From positions 1 through 37,389 of the IMG/VR virus record IMGVR_UViG_3300044961_000622: a DNA stretch of 37,389 nt, one strand, 5' to 3'. The first letter of the stretch is position 1. Each line of letters begins with the position of its first letter. Below are positions 7,120 to 13,159 of the stretch, one piece after another. Source of the DNA: a virus. The notes beneath the pieces were generated by a model, which searched no databases, was not told where the DNA came from, and saw only the letters and a program-made list of their open reading frames with translations. Position numbers and translations under genes: made by a program.

Positions 7120-7436
7120 ACTACCTCCTCATCACGCAGGCGCGCCTCACGCCGATCGTGCCGCGCACCTACGACGACGACTACATCGAGCGCTGGGGCG
7201 ACGAATACGTCGCGCATCCGTATCTGCGCGCGATCGGCATCAGCTTCGAGCAGTTCCTCCAGTTCCCGCGCGAGCTGCTGGAGAGCGCATCGGTGACGAC
7301 GCTGATCCCGCTGCCCGAGGCGCACAAGTTCTACCCGCTGTTGCCGAAGCAGCGCGCGGTGCAGGAGCGCGTCGACGCCGAGGCCGCCGGTCAGATGCGG
7401 CTGCCGCTCGACCGCGCGGAGGAGCACGCACGGTGA
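7116..7436 (+). CDS. Early protein, unknown function
   Basis: 106 residues from ATG 7116, overlapping the preceding gene by 4 bp. Acidic and aromatic segment YDDDYIERWGDEYVAHPYLR is followed by FEQFLQFPRELLES and a charged helical end. No recognisable catalytic or DNA-binding motif. Present in an uninterrupted chain of overlapping early genes, so expression with the replication genes is likely. Confidence 0.7.
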   Translation: MNYLLITQARLTPIVPRTYDDDYIERWGDEYVAHPYLRAIGISFEQFLQFPRELLESASVTTLIPLPEAHKFYPLLPKQRAVQERVDAEAAGQMRLPLDRAEEHAR

Positions 7437-7657
7437 AGCCCGCGAAAAAGGCCGACGTCATCCGCGCGGTGCTGCGGGACGCGCCGCGGCCGCTGACGCT
7501 GCGGGAGCTGCTGCCGAAGATGGAGCAGCGCATCCGCCAGGTGGTAGGGCGCAAGGCGCTCTACGCGCAGCTCGGAATGATGCAGACCGCCGGCGAGATC
7601 CGGGCCGAAGGGCGCGGCGACGATCGGCGCTACTCACTGACGGGGGGCAAAGGGTGA
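7433..7657 (+). CDS. Small winged-helix-like protein
   Basis: 74 residues from GTG 7433, chosen because it overlaps the previous stop (GTGA) and is followed by a good N-terminus, MKPAKKADVIRAVLRDAPRP. The pattern of helix, LTLRELLPKM, RKALYAQLGMMQTAGEIRA and a basic wing GRGDDRRYSLT resembles a winged-helix domain of the kind that reads like FokI/MarR wings. Likely DNA binding; partner unknown. Confidence 0.65.
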   Translation: MKPAKKADVIRAVLRDAPRPLTLRELLPKMEQRIRQVVGRKALYAQLGMMQTAGEIRAEGRGDDRRYSLTGGKG

Positions 7658-7839
7658 AACGCACCACCAGCGTGCAGAAAATGCAGCGCAGGAATGCAGA
7701 AAAGCGCCAGCCCGCGCCGCGCTGGGCGCTGGCAGCCGACGGCGCGTTCGTGCTGCTCGGCACGCCGACCGAGATCCCGGCGCCGGCGGCGCGCGCGCTT
7801 GTCGCGTTCATCCGTCAACTCGACCAGGGCGAAGCATGA
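7654..7839 (+). CDS. Small early protein, unknown function
   Basis: 61 residues from GTG 7654 (GTGA overlap). Basic N-terminus (MKRTTSVQKMQRRNAEKRQP) followed by a short hydrophobic-acidic part (ALVAFIRQLDQGEA). No family recognised. It overlaps the next gene by ATGA at 7836, which supports translation. Confidence 0.6.
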   Translation: MKRTTSVQKMQRRNAEKRQPAPRWALAADGAFVLLGTPTEIPAPAARALVAFIRQLDQGEA

Positions 7840-8381
7840 GCGGCTACCGGCCAGTTTCCGACGTGTGCCTGATGGCGCGGCCGAAGGTGCCGTACTACGG
7901 CGCGTTTCCGAACGGCTCGCTCGAGCGCATGCGCCTCGCGCTCGGCGCGCAGATCAAGGACACCGTGCTGTTCGTGTGCTCGGGCCGCGTGCGCGATTAC
8001 CCGTGCGCCGGCTTCGGCCCCTACGACGTGACGGTCGACATCAACCCGGACCTGAAACCGGACTACGTCATGGACGTGCGCCATCGCCTGCCGAAGCGGC
8101 GCTGGGGCTGGCGCGCGATGATCGTCGACAAGCCCTACAGCCGCGATGAGGCGAAGCACTACGGCACCGAGGACGCCTACCCGGAGCCGGACGCGCTCTT
8201 GCGCCTGTGCCTCGAACACACGCGGCCTGGCGGCCGCGTCGGTTTTCTCGACTGGTACTGGCCGCGCCCGCCGCGCGAAGTGCACGGCTGCCCGATCAAG
8301 GAAGTATTCGTGATGCCGGTCAGCACCGGTCGCGGCTCGCGCTGGCGCGGCTACGTCGTGTTCGAGAAGGTGAAGCCGTGA
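7836..8381 (+). CDS. Methyltransferase-like protein with DKPY in place of DPPY
   Basis: 181 residues. The layout follows Rossmann-type SAM-dependent methyltransferases: beta1 with a Gly-containing loop (DTVLFVCSGRVRDY), beta2 ending in an acidic residue (YDVTVDINPDLKPDYVMD, D68), a beta4 motif VDKPYS at 97-102 followed by RDEAKHYGTEDAYPEPDALL, and beta5 PGGRVGFLDWYW. DPPY-type enzymes methylate the exocyclic amine of adenine or cytosine; here the second residue is Lys instead of Pro. It could modify phage DNA, as Mu does by other means, or be a divergent catalytically altered member. It is embedded in the early operon. Fold call reasonable, substrate uncertain. Confidence 0.65.
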   Translation: MSGYRPVSDVCLMARPKVPYYGAFPNGSLERMRLALGAQIKDTVLFVCSGRVRDYPCAGFGPYDVTVDINPDLKPDYVMDVRHRLPKRRWGWRAMIVDKPYSRDEAKHYGTEDAYPEPDALLRLCLEHTRPGGRVGFLDWYWPRPPREVHGCPIKEVFVMPVSTGRGSRWRGYVVFEKVKP

Positions 8382-8635
8382 GCCGCGGGCGCGTCGCGAC
8401 CTACACCGCCGCCGAGGACGCGGTGCTGATCGAGCACTACGCGAAGTCCGGTGCGCCGTATTGCGCGCGCCGGCTTAACCGCACGCTCAAGCAGATCTGG
8501 GGCCGCGCGCACATGCTCGGGCTGTCGCGGCTACGGGGGAAGCAGTCCCACACGGCGTCGCGTTCCGCCGCACGCGAGCGCTTCGACGCCCGCGCGCTCA
8601 CCGCGGCGCTCGCCGGGTGGAGGCCGCACGCATGA
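8378..8635 (+). CDS. Small SANT/Myb-like DNA-binding protein
   Basis: 85 residues from GTG 8378 (GTGA overlap). Residues about 7-48 (YTAAEDAVLIEHYAKSGAPY, then CARRLNRTLKQIWGRAHMLGL) match the Myb/SANT-like helix-turn-helix seen in many phage and bacterial regulators, with T-x-x-E-D at the start and a third recognition helix. The remaining tail is basic. Probably binds DNA; regulon unknown. Confidence 0.7.
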   Translation: MSRGRVATYTAAEDAVLIEHYAKSGAPYCARRLNRTLKQIWGRAHMLGLSRLRGKQSHTASRSAARERFDARALTAALAGWRPHA

Positions 8636-8970
8636 TCACCCGCGACCAAGTGCTCGCCGCGCTGTATCGCCACGTCGGTGCGGCGCACGGCGTGCGCGTG
8701 GACGCGCTGGTGCGCGAGATCACCGGGGCGCCCGTCTCGTCGCCCGCCGCCGAGCGCCAGGTGCGCAGCCAGGTGTCCGAGCTGCGTGAGGAGGGATACC
8801 CGATCGCCGCTCACCCGGCGCACGGCTACTTTGTCTGCGAGACGGCCGAGGAACTGCAGATGTGTTGTGCCTTCCTGCGCAGCCGGGCGATGCACAGCCT
8901 GCGCCTGGAGGCGCAGATGCGCCGGATCAGCCTGGGCGAACTGCTTGGTCAGATTCGCCTGCCGACATAG
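8632..8970 (+). CDS. Winged-helix-like early protein
   Basis: 112 residues from ATG 8632, overlapping the previous gene by 4 bp. The pattern VLAALYRHVGAAHGVRVDAL, then AERQVRSQVSELREEGYPI and a wing AHPAHGYFVCETAEEL is that of a winged helix followed by a C-terminal helix (RSRAMHSLRLEAQMRRISLG). Similar proteins precede gam in transposable siphophages and are of unknown role; DNA binding is inferred from the fold. Confidence 0.7.
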   Translation: MITRDQVLAALYRHVGAAHGVRVDALVREITGAPVSSPAAERQVRSQVSELREEGYPIAAHPAHGYFVCETAEELQMCCAFLRSRAMHSLRLEAQMRRISLGELLGQIRLPT

Positions 8971-8983
8971 AGAGGAAACCGAC

Positions 8984-9508
8984 ATGGCAACGATGCAGGA
9001 AATCGAACGGCTGACCGCCGACTACGCCGCGGCCTACGAGGCGCTCGCCGCCGCGGTGATGGAGCACGAGGAGGCCAAACGCGAACTCGCGAGACGCGCG
9101 CTGCCGCGCATCCGCAAGCTCGTGATCGCGGAGAAAGAGCGCCGCGCGGCGCTCGGCGCCGCGATCGAGGCGAGCCCGGAACTATTTACCCGGCCGCGCA
9201 CTGTGACGCTGCACGGCGTGCGCGTGGGGTACATGAAAGCCAAGGGCCGCATCGTGTGGGACGACGAGGCCGCGGTGATCGCGCGCATCCGCAAGCTCCT
9301 GCCGGAGGCGCAGGCGGAACTGCTCATCCGGGTGAAGGAGTCCGTGCACAAGCCCGCGGTCTACGACCTCACCGCAGGCGACCTCAAGCGCCTCGGCATC
9401 CAGATCGAAGGCGACGGCGACGAGGTGCTGATCCGCTCCGCCGCCGGCGAGGTCGACAAACTCATCGAGGCGCTGCTCAAGGAAGCGCCGGAGGAGGTGG
9501 CGGCATGA
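8984..9508 (+). CDS. gam: Mu Gam-like DNA end protection protein
   Basis: 174 residues, the same length as Mu Gam. ATG 8984 is preceded by AGAGGAAA. The N-terminal half is a long helix (about 1-65, coiled coil), followed by the conserved beta region with VTLHGVRVGYMKAKGRIVWD and a C-terminal VYDLTAGDLKRLGIQIEGDG segment typical of the family. Mu Gam is an orthologue of Ku that binds double-strand ends and blocks host exonucleases such as RecBCD. The longer open frame upstream (to 8678) is not used because it overlaps the previous gene completely. Confidence 0.9.
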   Translation: MATMQEIERLTADYAAAYEALAAAVMEHEEAKRELARRALPRIRKLVIAEKERRAALGAAIEASPELFTRPRTVTLHGVRVGYMKAKGRIVWDDEAAVIARIRKLLPEAQAELLIRVKESVHKPAVYDLTAGDLKRLGIQIEGDGDEVLIRSAAGEVDKLIEALLKEAPEEVAA

Positions 9509-9723
9509 GCCACGACGTCGAGCGGCGGGCGCAGGCGCTCGTCAACACATCGGTGCAGGACGCGCTGTCGGGCGCGTGGGGCGCAAGTATCGCCGTGCTC
9601 GACCGCGCGGTGCAACTGGAGATGCAGCGCAGCGAGCCGCGCATGTCGTTGATCCGCGGCCTGCGCGCTGAGCGCGCAAAGCGCGTGCGCGAGCAGGCGG
9701 CCGCGCCGAAGGACGTCGCATGA
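9505..9723 (+). CDS. Small early protein, unknown function
   Basis: 72 residues from ATG 9505 (ATGA overlap with gam, GGAGGTGG upstream). Entirely helical and charged (VLDRAVQLEMQRSEPRMSLI, RGLRAERAKRVREQAA). No family recognised. Tight coupling to gam and to the following ATG 9720 supports it. Confidence 0.65.
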   Translation: MSHDVERRAQALVNTSVQDALSGAWGASIAVLDRAVQLEMQRSEPRMSLIRGLRAERAKRVREQAAAPKDVA

Positions 9724-9818
9724 TGCGTCGATTCCTTCGCTGGCTTACGCGCCGGCTGCCGGTACACCGGGAGGGACACCTGTATCACGCCGACGGCGCG
9801 CTCTACATGGGCCGCTGA
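9720..9818 (+). CDS. 32-residue ORF, probable N-terminal fragment of a split gene
   Basis: Starts at ATG 9720 overlapping the previous stop, reads MMRRFLRWLTRRLPVHREGH and LYHADGALYMGR, then TGA 9816-9818. In related Mu-like phages a protein beginning with an RRFLRWLxRRLP motif continues into a cupin-like LHDHP domain. Here that domain is encoded in another frame just downstream (GTG 9824). Either two separate small proteins exist or a stop plus frameshift has split the gene; the second reading is preferred. Confidence 0.5.
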   Translation: MMRRFLRWLTRRLPVHREGHLYHADGALYMGR

Positions 9819-9823
9819 GTGTT

Positions 9824-10321
9824 GTGCGATTTTCGGCGATTTCACGCGCGGCTGCTCTGCACGATCACCCGGCGGGTTTCCTGTCGATCGTGCTCGCTGG
9901 CGCGTACGTCGAGGTGCGGCCGGTGACCATCGATCCGTGCTTCGGGCGCGGCGCTCCAGGCACGCTGCACTGGGAGGATGAGGCGCGCGAGCGGACGTAT
10001 CCCACGCTGCGCAGCGCGGGCTCGATCGCATGGCGCCCCGCGTCCGCCCGCCACAAGATCACCGCGGTGGAGCCCGGCACTTGGACGCTGTTCGTGTTCG
10101 TGGGGGGGCGAAGCCAATGGTGGGGCTACTACACGCCGGCGGGGAAGGTTCACTGGCGAGATTACTTGAGGCGGTTAACAGACTCCCCAGCCGGCGGAGG
10201 GACAAATCACCGGCGGTCCGCGATGGCAGCCGGCTCGCGCACACCCGCCAGCCGGTCCTCTCCTCCTTCGGGCGCCAGGCGCGGACACCTTTTTGAGAGA
10301 GGAGAGAGGCGTGAGGCGTGA
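9824..10321 (+). pseudogene. Cupin-like phage protein, C-terminal part in a shifted frame
   Basis: The frame reads ALHDHPAGFLSIVLAGAYVE, PGTWTLFVFVGGRSQWWGYY and TPAGKVHWRDYL, the conserved core of a cupin-like family common after gam in Mu-like phages, with a metal-ligand-like HDH. It lacks the usual N-terminus, which is found in the preceding 32-codon ORF in a different frame. The last 45 codons (from about 10185) are Ser/Arg/Pro-rich and unlike the family, so the true end was probably near 10185 and the tail is read-through. A run of seven G inside GGRS is another weak point for frameshifting. Confidence 0.5.
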
Positions 10322-10325
10322 GGCG
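10305..10325 (+). repeat. Heptamer tandem repeat (AGAGGCG/TGAGGCG x3)
   Basis: Three tandem 7-bp units, AGAGGCG, TGAGGCG, TGAGGCG, overlap the GTG start (10311) of the next gene and form its purine-rich Shine-Dalgarno region. The same heptamer, four perfect copies, lies at 32534-32561 at the start of the tail tip gene. Seven is not a multiple of three, so copy-number change would shift the start frame. Confidence 0.6.
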
Positions 10326-10883
10326 AAAGGGCAACCCACCGAACGTTCGATCGGCGCGCCGCTCAACCCGGGCGACACCGCGCTATACACCGGCGACGCG
10401 GAGTACTGCGGCCGGCGCTGCACCATCGACTCGTGGAGCCCGGGGAGAAAGCGCGTGCGCATCCTCGTCGCGATCGGCGCGCACGTCGCGATGCGCTCGG
10501 TCAAGCCCGAGAGCCTCAAAAGGCTCGGGGGGGGGGGTTACTGGGTGACTGACTGTTTCCCGAGGCGGCGCGCGTACGCGACCATCTGCTCGGCCGAGGC
10601 CGGCCAGTCCTCGCCGGCGAGCCAGCGCCGCACGGTGCGATCGGAGACGTCGAGCAGCCTGGCGACCGCGCGGATCGAGCTGTTTTTGCGCGCCACGGCC
10701 ACGCGCAACTGCGCGACGAATTCGGTGCGCGCCCGCCGCGACACGTCGCTGCGTCGCTTGCCCTTCGGCCAATGTCCGCGACCATCTGTACGCACTGTGT
10801 GCATGCTGTTCATCGGAGAAAGTGCCGCGGAATACGCAGCCCGATTCTGGCTGGTTCGCTTCGCTTCTTGCTTCCTTCAATGA
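10311..10883 (+). CDS. Small phage protein with poly-G tract; read-through tail
   Basis: From GTG 10311 the protein contains LNPGDTALYTGDAEYCGRRC, TIDSWSPGRKRVRILVAIGA and RSVKPESLKRL, the full pattern of a small (about 75-residue) beta-rich phage protein of unknown function. It then enters eleven G (10527-10537). In this frame it continues another 115 codons, antisense to the HTH gene, to 10883. One base more or one fewer in the G run would stop it within a few codons (TGA 10546-10548 or nearby). The biologically normal product probably ends just after the G run; the long tail is likely non-native or phase-variable. TTG 10293 is an alternative start. Confidence 0.55.
   Translation: MRREAKGQPTERSIGAPLNPGDTALYTGDAEYCGRRCTIDSWSPGRKRVRILVAIGAHVAMRSVKPESLKRLGGGGYWVTDCFPRRRAYATICSAEAGQSSPASQRRTVRSETSSSLATARIELFLRATATRNCATNSVRARRDTSLRRLPFGQCPRPSVRTVCMLFIGESAAEYAARFWLVRFASCFLQ
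10527..10537 (+). repeat. Homopolymer of eleven G inside a coding end
   Basis: Eleven consecutive G encode Gly4 in the small protein above and lie directly beside the stop codon (TAA, 10540-10538 on the minus strand) of the convergent HTH gene. Runs of this length slip readily in replication and in sequencing. Confidence 0.9.
10538..10813 (-). CDS. Minus-strand helix-turn-helix regulator in the early region
   Basis: 91 residues from ATG 10813; a second ATG (10804) is possible. After a basic N-terminus (GHWPKGKRRSDVSRRARTEF) comes a clear HTH: VAQLRVAVARKNSSIRAVAR, LLDVSDRTVRRWLAGEDWP. It is the only minus-strand gene between the early and late regions and is convergent with the small gene before it and divergent from gemA. 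Its candidate promoter (TTGACA at 10929-10924, TATATG at 10907-10902) contains an eleven-base C run in the spacer. Likely a regulator of the middle region or of gemA; its target is unknown. Confidence 0.7.
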   Translation of the reverse strand: MNSMHTVRTDGRGHWPKGKRRSDVSRRARTEFVAQLRVAVARKNSSIRAVARLLDVSDRTVRRWLAGEDWPASAEQMVAYARRLGKQSVTQ

Positions 10884-10901
10884 GGCCGCGGCGAGTGGAA
10901 G

Positions 10902-10929
10902 CATATAGCGGGGGGGGGGGTGATGTCAA
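10902..10929 (-). promoter_or_regulatory. Promoter of the HTH gene with poly-C spacer
   Basis: On the minus strand a consensus TTGACA (10929-10924) is followed by a 16-bp spacer and TATATG (10907-10902), or by 18 bp and TATGCT (10905-10900). Eleven of the spacer bases are one C run (10920-10910). Spacer length controls strength in sigma-70 promoters, so gain or loss of one base would change expression. The same bases, read on the plus strand, are the G-rich ribosome binding site of gemA. Confidence 0.55.
10910..10920 (+). repeat. Homopolymer of eleven G before gemA
   Basis: Eleven G end two bases before ATG 10923. They act as the only Shine-Dalgarno-like sequence of gemA, and on the other strand fill the promoter spacer of the HTH gene. 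Confidence 0.9.
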
Positions 10930-11357
10930 CTGACCGCAACCGCGACCTCGCCGCGATCCACTGCGCGAAGCGGGATCTCGGCCTGGACGACGAGACGTAT
11001 CGCGCCATGCTGTGGGCGATCGGCCGCGTGCGCTCGGCCGGCGATCTCGATCACGCCGGTCGCAAGCAGGTGCTCGCGCATCTACGGTCGAACGGCGCGA
11101 GGTTCCCCGTGAAACCTCGCCGGCCGCACGAGTGGTCGTGGGTCGATACCGCCGCGCCGGAGAAGCGGGCGATGCTGCGCAAGATCATCATGCTCGCGCG
11201 CGAGGGCGGCTACGACAAGCACTACGTCGACGCCACGTGCGTGAAGATGTTCGGCATCGAGCGCGTCGAGCTCGTCGCGCCCGATCAACTGCACAAGCTG
11301 GTGGCGGCGCTCGCGAAGCACCAGGGCCGGCGGCGCCGGCGCGAGGGGGCGGCGTGA
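10923..11357 (+). CDS. gemA: GemA-like (Mu gp16) regulatory protein
   Basis: 144 residues from ATG 10923 (GTG 10920 possible). It opens with IHCAKRDLGLDDETYRAMLW and has VRSAGDLDHAGRKQVLAHLR, the hallmark of the gp16/GemA (DUF1018) family. The C-terminal half has the DKHYVDATCVKMFGIERVEL segment and a basic tail. Mu GemA affects host gene expression and DNA supercoiling; the exact mechanism is unsettled. Its start is preceded by eleven G, an unusual ribosome binding site, and a gene on the opposite strand starts 110 bp upstream. Confidence 0.88.
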   Translation: MSTDRNRDLAAIHCAKRDLGLDDETYRAMLWAIGRVRSAGDLDHAGRKQVLAHLRSNGARFPVKPRRPHEWSWVDTAAPEKRAMLRKIIMLAREGGYDKHYVDATCVKMFGIERVELVAPDQLHKLVAALAKHQGRRRRREGAA

Positions 11358-11827
11358 TGCCCTGGTATCGCATCCGTGATCGCATCCGTGGCAAAGTACC
11401 GTCCATGTGTAATCTGCGCTCATCGATTCTTGCCCTGGCGCTGGCGGCGTCGTTCGCCGCCGGCGCGACCGATTACGGGCCGTATCGCGCGCAGGTGGTG
11501 CACGTGATCGACGGCGACACGCTGGAGCTGCGCGTCGCGATCTGGCCGCAGCACACGGTGCAGACCGTGGTGCGGCTCGCCGGCATCAACGCACCGGAGC
11601 TGCGCAGCGGCCCGCCGTGCGAGCGCGAGGCTGGCAGGCGCGCGGCGGAGTTCGTGCGCGCCTGGGCGGCGCGGGGTGGCCGTATCACGCTGACCGTGAC
11701 CGGGCGTGAGAAATACGGCCGCCCGCTCGGCGCGATCGCGCGCGACGGCGAGGATCTCGCCGCGGCGCTCATCGCCGCCGGTCACGCGCGTCCCTACGAC
11801 GGCGGCCGGCGCGAGGCGTGGTGCTGA
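11357..11827 (+). CDS. Exported thermonuclease-like protein (SNase family)
   Basis: 156 residues from ATG 11357, which overlaps the gemA stop and has GAGGGGGCGG upstream. A second start at ATG 11405 would give 140 residues beginning with a good signal peptide (MCNLRSSILALALAASFAAG) cleaved near GA-TDYGPY. The mature part is a staphylococcal-nuclease fold: VIDGDTLELRV, VVRLAGINAPELRSG (Arg73, Glu81), and TVTGREKYGRPLGAIA with the second catalytic Arg. The usual Asp of RLAGIDAPE is Asn78. A secreted or periplasmic nuclease placed between gemA and mor could degrade incoming DNA or scavenge; role unknown. Confidence 0.8.
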   Translation: MPWYRIRDRIRGKVPSMCNLRSSILALALAASFAAGATDYGPYRAQVVHVIDGDTLELRVAIWPQHTVQTVVRLAGINAPELRSGPPCEREAGRRAAEFVRAWAARGGRITLTVTGREKYGRPLGAIARDGEDLAAALIAAGHARPYDGGRREAWC

Positions 11828-12132
11828 TGAGCGACTCCGCCAAATACCCCGTGTTTCACGAAGACCTGGCGGCCAAACTGGCCGCCTTGCTTATCGGCGA
11901 GGGGCTGCCGGGTGACCGCGCTCACGCGCTCGCGCGCCGGCACGTGGACGACGTGCGCCGCGACTGGGGCGGCATGAAGGTCTACATCCCGATGGGGCGC
12001 GACATCGACAACGCGGCGCGCAATGCGGAGATCGTCCGGCGCTGGAACGGCCGCAACACCGCCGAGCTGTGCCGGGAGTACCGCATCAGCGAGCCGCATC
12101 TGCGCCGCATCGCCGGCCGGTCGGCCGGATAA
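11827..12132 (+). CDS. mor: Mor/C-family transcription activator
   Basis: 101 residues from ATG 11827 (overlap with the nuclease stop). The N-terminal dimerisation part (YPVFHEDLAAKLAALLIGEG, RAHALARRHVDDVRRDWGGM) is followed by the strongly conserved KVYIPMGRDIDNAARNAEIV and a C-terminal helix-turn-helix (NTAELCREYRISEPHLRRIA). Mor activates the middle promoter and C the late promoters in Mu; only one family member is seen here, so it may do both. Its stop codon overlaps a 24-bp element that is repeated before gene I. Confidence 0.92.
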   Translation: MSDSAKYPVFHEDLAAKLAALLIGEGLPGDRAHALARRHVDDVRRDWGGMKVYIPMGRDIDNAARNAEIVRRWNGRNTAELCREYRISEPHLRRIAGRSAG

Positions 12133-12154
12133 TTCCCCACATCCGTTACCTGAT
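12131..12154 (+). promoter_or_regulatory. Candidate late promoter (Plys), first copy of 24-bp element
   Basis: The 24 bp from 12131 (AATTCCCC ... TTACCTGAT) are identical to 22802-22825. Here it lies at the end of mor and before the lysis module; the other copy is before the protease/scaffold gene. In Mu, Plys and PI sit at exactly these two places and need activator C. No consensus -35 is present, as expected of an activated promoter. Activation by the Mor/C protein is inferred. Confidence 0.6.
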
Positions 12155-12177
12155 CTGAGGCGCGCGCCGCCGCCAAC

Positions 12178-12384
12178 ATGGCGGCCATGCGTACGTCCAC
12201 TCCTGACCGGGCCGGGCGAGCGGCGGCAACTGACTGCGGTCACTGCCGCCGCTTTTCCATAGACGCCGCCGACAAGATGGCTGCGCAGGGCTACGGCCGC
12301 TGCGCGCATCAACCGGTGTGGGAGTATCGCGCGCCGGGCGCCGCGTGTGCGTTCAACCCGCCGAAATTCGAGGCGCGCGCATGA
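12178..12384 (+). CDS. Small Cys-rich protein
   Basis: 68 residues from ATG 12178 (ATG 12187 also possible; no clear ribosome binding site for either). Four cysteines in CGHC, GRC and AAC contexts (TDCGHCRRFSIDAADKMAAQ, GYGRCAHQPVWEY) suggest one zinc site. Such proteins are common between mor and the endolysin in Mu-like phages and have no known function. It is the first gene after the candidate late promoter. Confidence 0.68.
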   Translation: MAAMRTSTPDRAGRAAATDCGHCRRFSIDAADKMAAQGYGRCAHQPVWEYRAPGAACAFNPPKFEARA

Positions 12385-12845
12385 GGCCGCGACACTTCGT
12401 GCCCGGCTCGATCTACACAGTCGCGCTCGCGCTGCTGCCCGCGGTGATGGACAGTCCCGCGGCGCGCGCGATGCTCACCGCGATCGCGCTGCAGGAGTCG
12501 CGCTTCACGCACCGCCGCCAGATCAACGGCCCGGCCCGCGGCTGGTGGCAGTTCGAGCCCGCCGGCGTGCGTGGGGTGTTGCACCACGGCGCGAGCCGCC
12601 CGCACCTCGCGCCGGTGCTGGCTGCACTCGGCTACCCGCCGGAAGTCACTACGATCTACACCGCGCTCGAGCACAACGACGTGCTCGCCTGCTGCGTCGC
12701 GCGGCTGCTGCTGTGGACACATCCGCGCCCGCTGCCCTTGCTCAGCGAGCCCCAGTACGCCTGGGACTACTACCTCGAATTGTGGCGCCCCGGCCGGCCG
12801 CACCGCCACACGTGGGACGCTTTTTACGCGGAGGCATGGCAATGA
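12381..12845 (+). CDS. Endolysin, lytic-transglycosylase-like
   Basis: 154 residues from ATG 12381 (ATGA overlap). It has MLTAIALQESRFTHRRQING, with a Glu in the place of the catalytic residue of lytic transglycosylases, then PARGWWQFEPAGVRGVLHHG and a helical C-terminus (WDYYLELWRPGRPHRHTWDA). This is the muralytic family found at the start of the lysis cassette of many Mu-like phages. It has no signal peptide, so it needs a holin to reach the wall; a holin-like gene lies two genes downstream. Confidence 0.82.
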   Translation: MRPRHFVPGSIYTVALALLPAVMDSPAARAMLTAIALQESRFTHRRQINGPARGWWQFEPAGVRGVLHHGASRPHLAPVLAALGYPPEVTTIYTALEHNDVLACCVARLLLWTHPRPLPLLSEPQYAWDYYLELWRPGRPHRHTWDAFYAEAWQ

Positions 12846-13159
12846 CTCGCGCTTTGATTGCGGCAATCGCACTGCTCGCCGCCGCCCCCGCCGCGGCAGT
12901 CTCGCTCGACGAGCGCGGCTGCGCGGCCTACGCGAGCTGGAGCGGCAACCTGGTGTGGGCGCGCGGCATCGGCGCCAACCGCGACCAGGCGCGCGCCGAG
13001 CTGGTCGCGCTCGACCGCGCGGAGCCGAACACGATCTACAGGCTGCTGCTGCGCGATTTCGACGCGCTGTGGCGCACCACGGCGGACTGGCGCGCGGTGA
13101 TGCTGCTGACCTACCGCGAATGTGCGTCGCGGCGCGGGCAGTACGGAGGCGACGCGTGA
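12842..13159 (+). CDS. Exported small protein of the lysis module
   Basis: 105 residues from ATG 12842 (ATGA overlap with the endolysin). A typical signal peptide (MTRALIAAIALLAAAPAAA) is followed by a mature domain of about 85 residues, with two Cys (RGCAAYASW and YRECASRR) that may form a disulphide. Function unknown; location suggests help in lysis or envelope function. Confidence 0.72.
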   Translation: MTRALIAAIALLAAAPAAAVSLDERGCAAYASWSGNLVWARGIGANRDQARAELVALDRAEPNTIYRLLLRDFDALWRTTADWRAVMLLTYRECASRRGQYGGDA

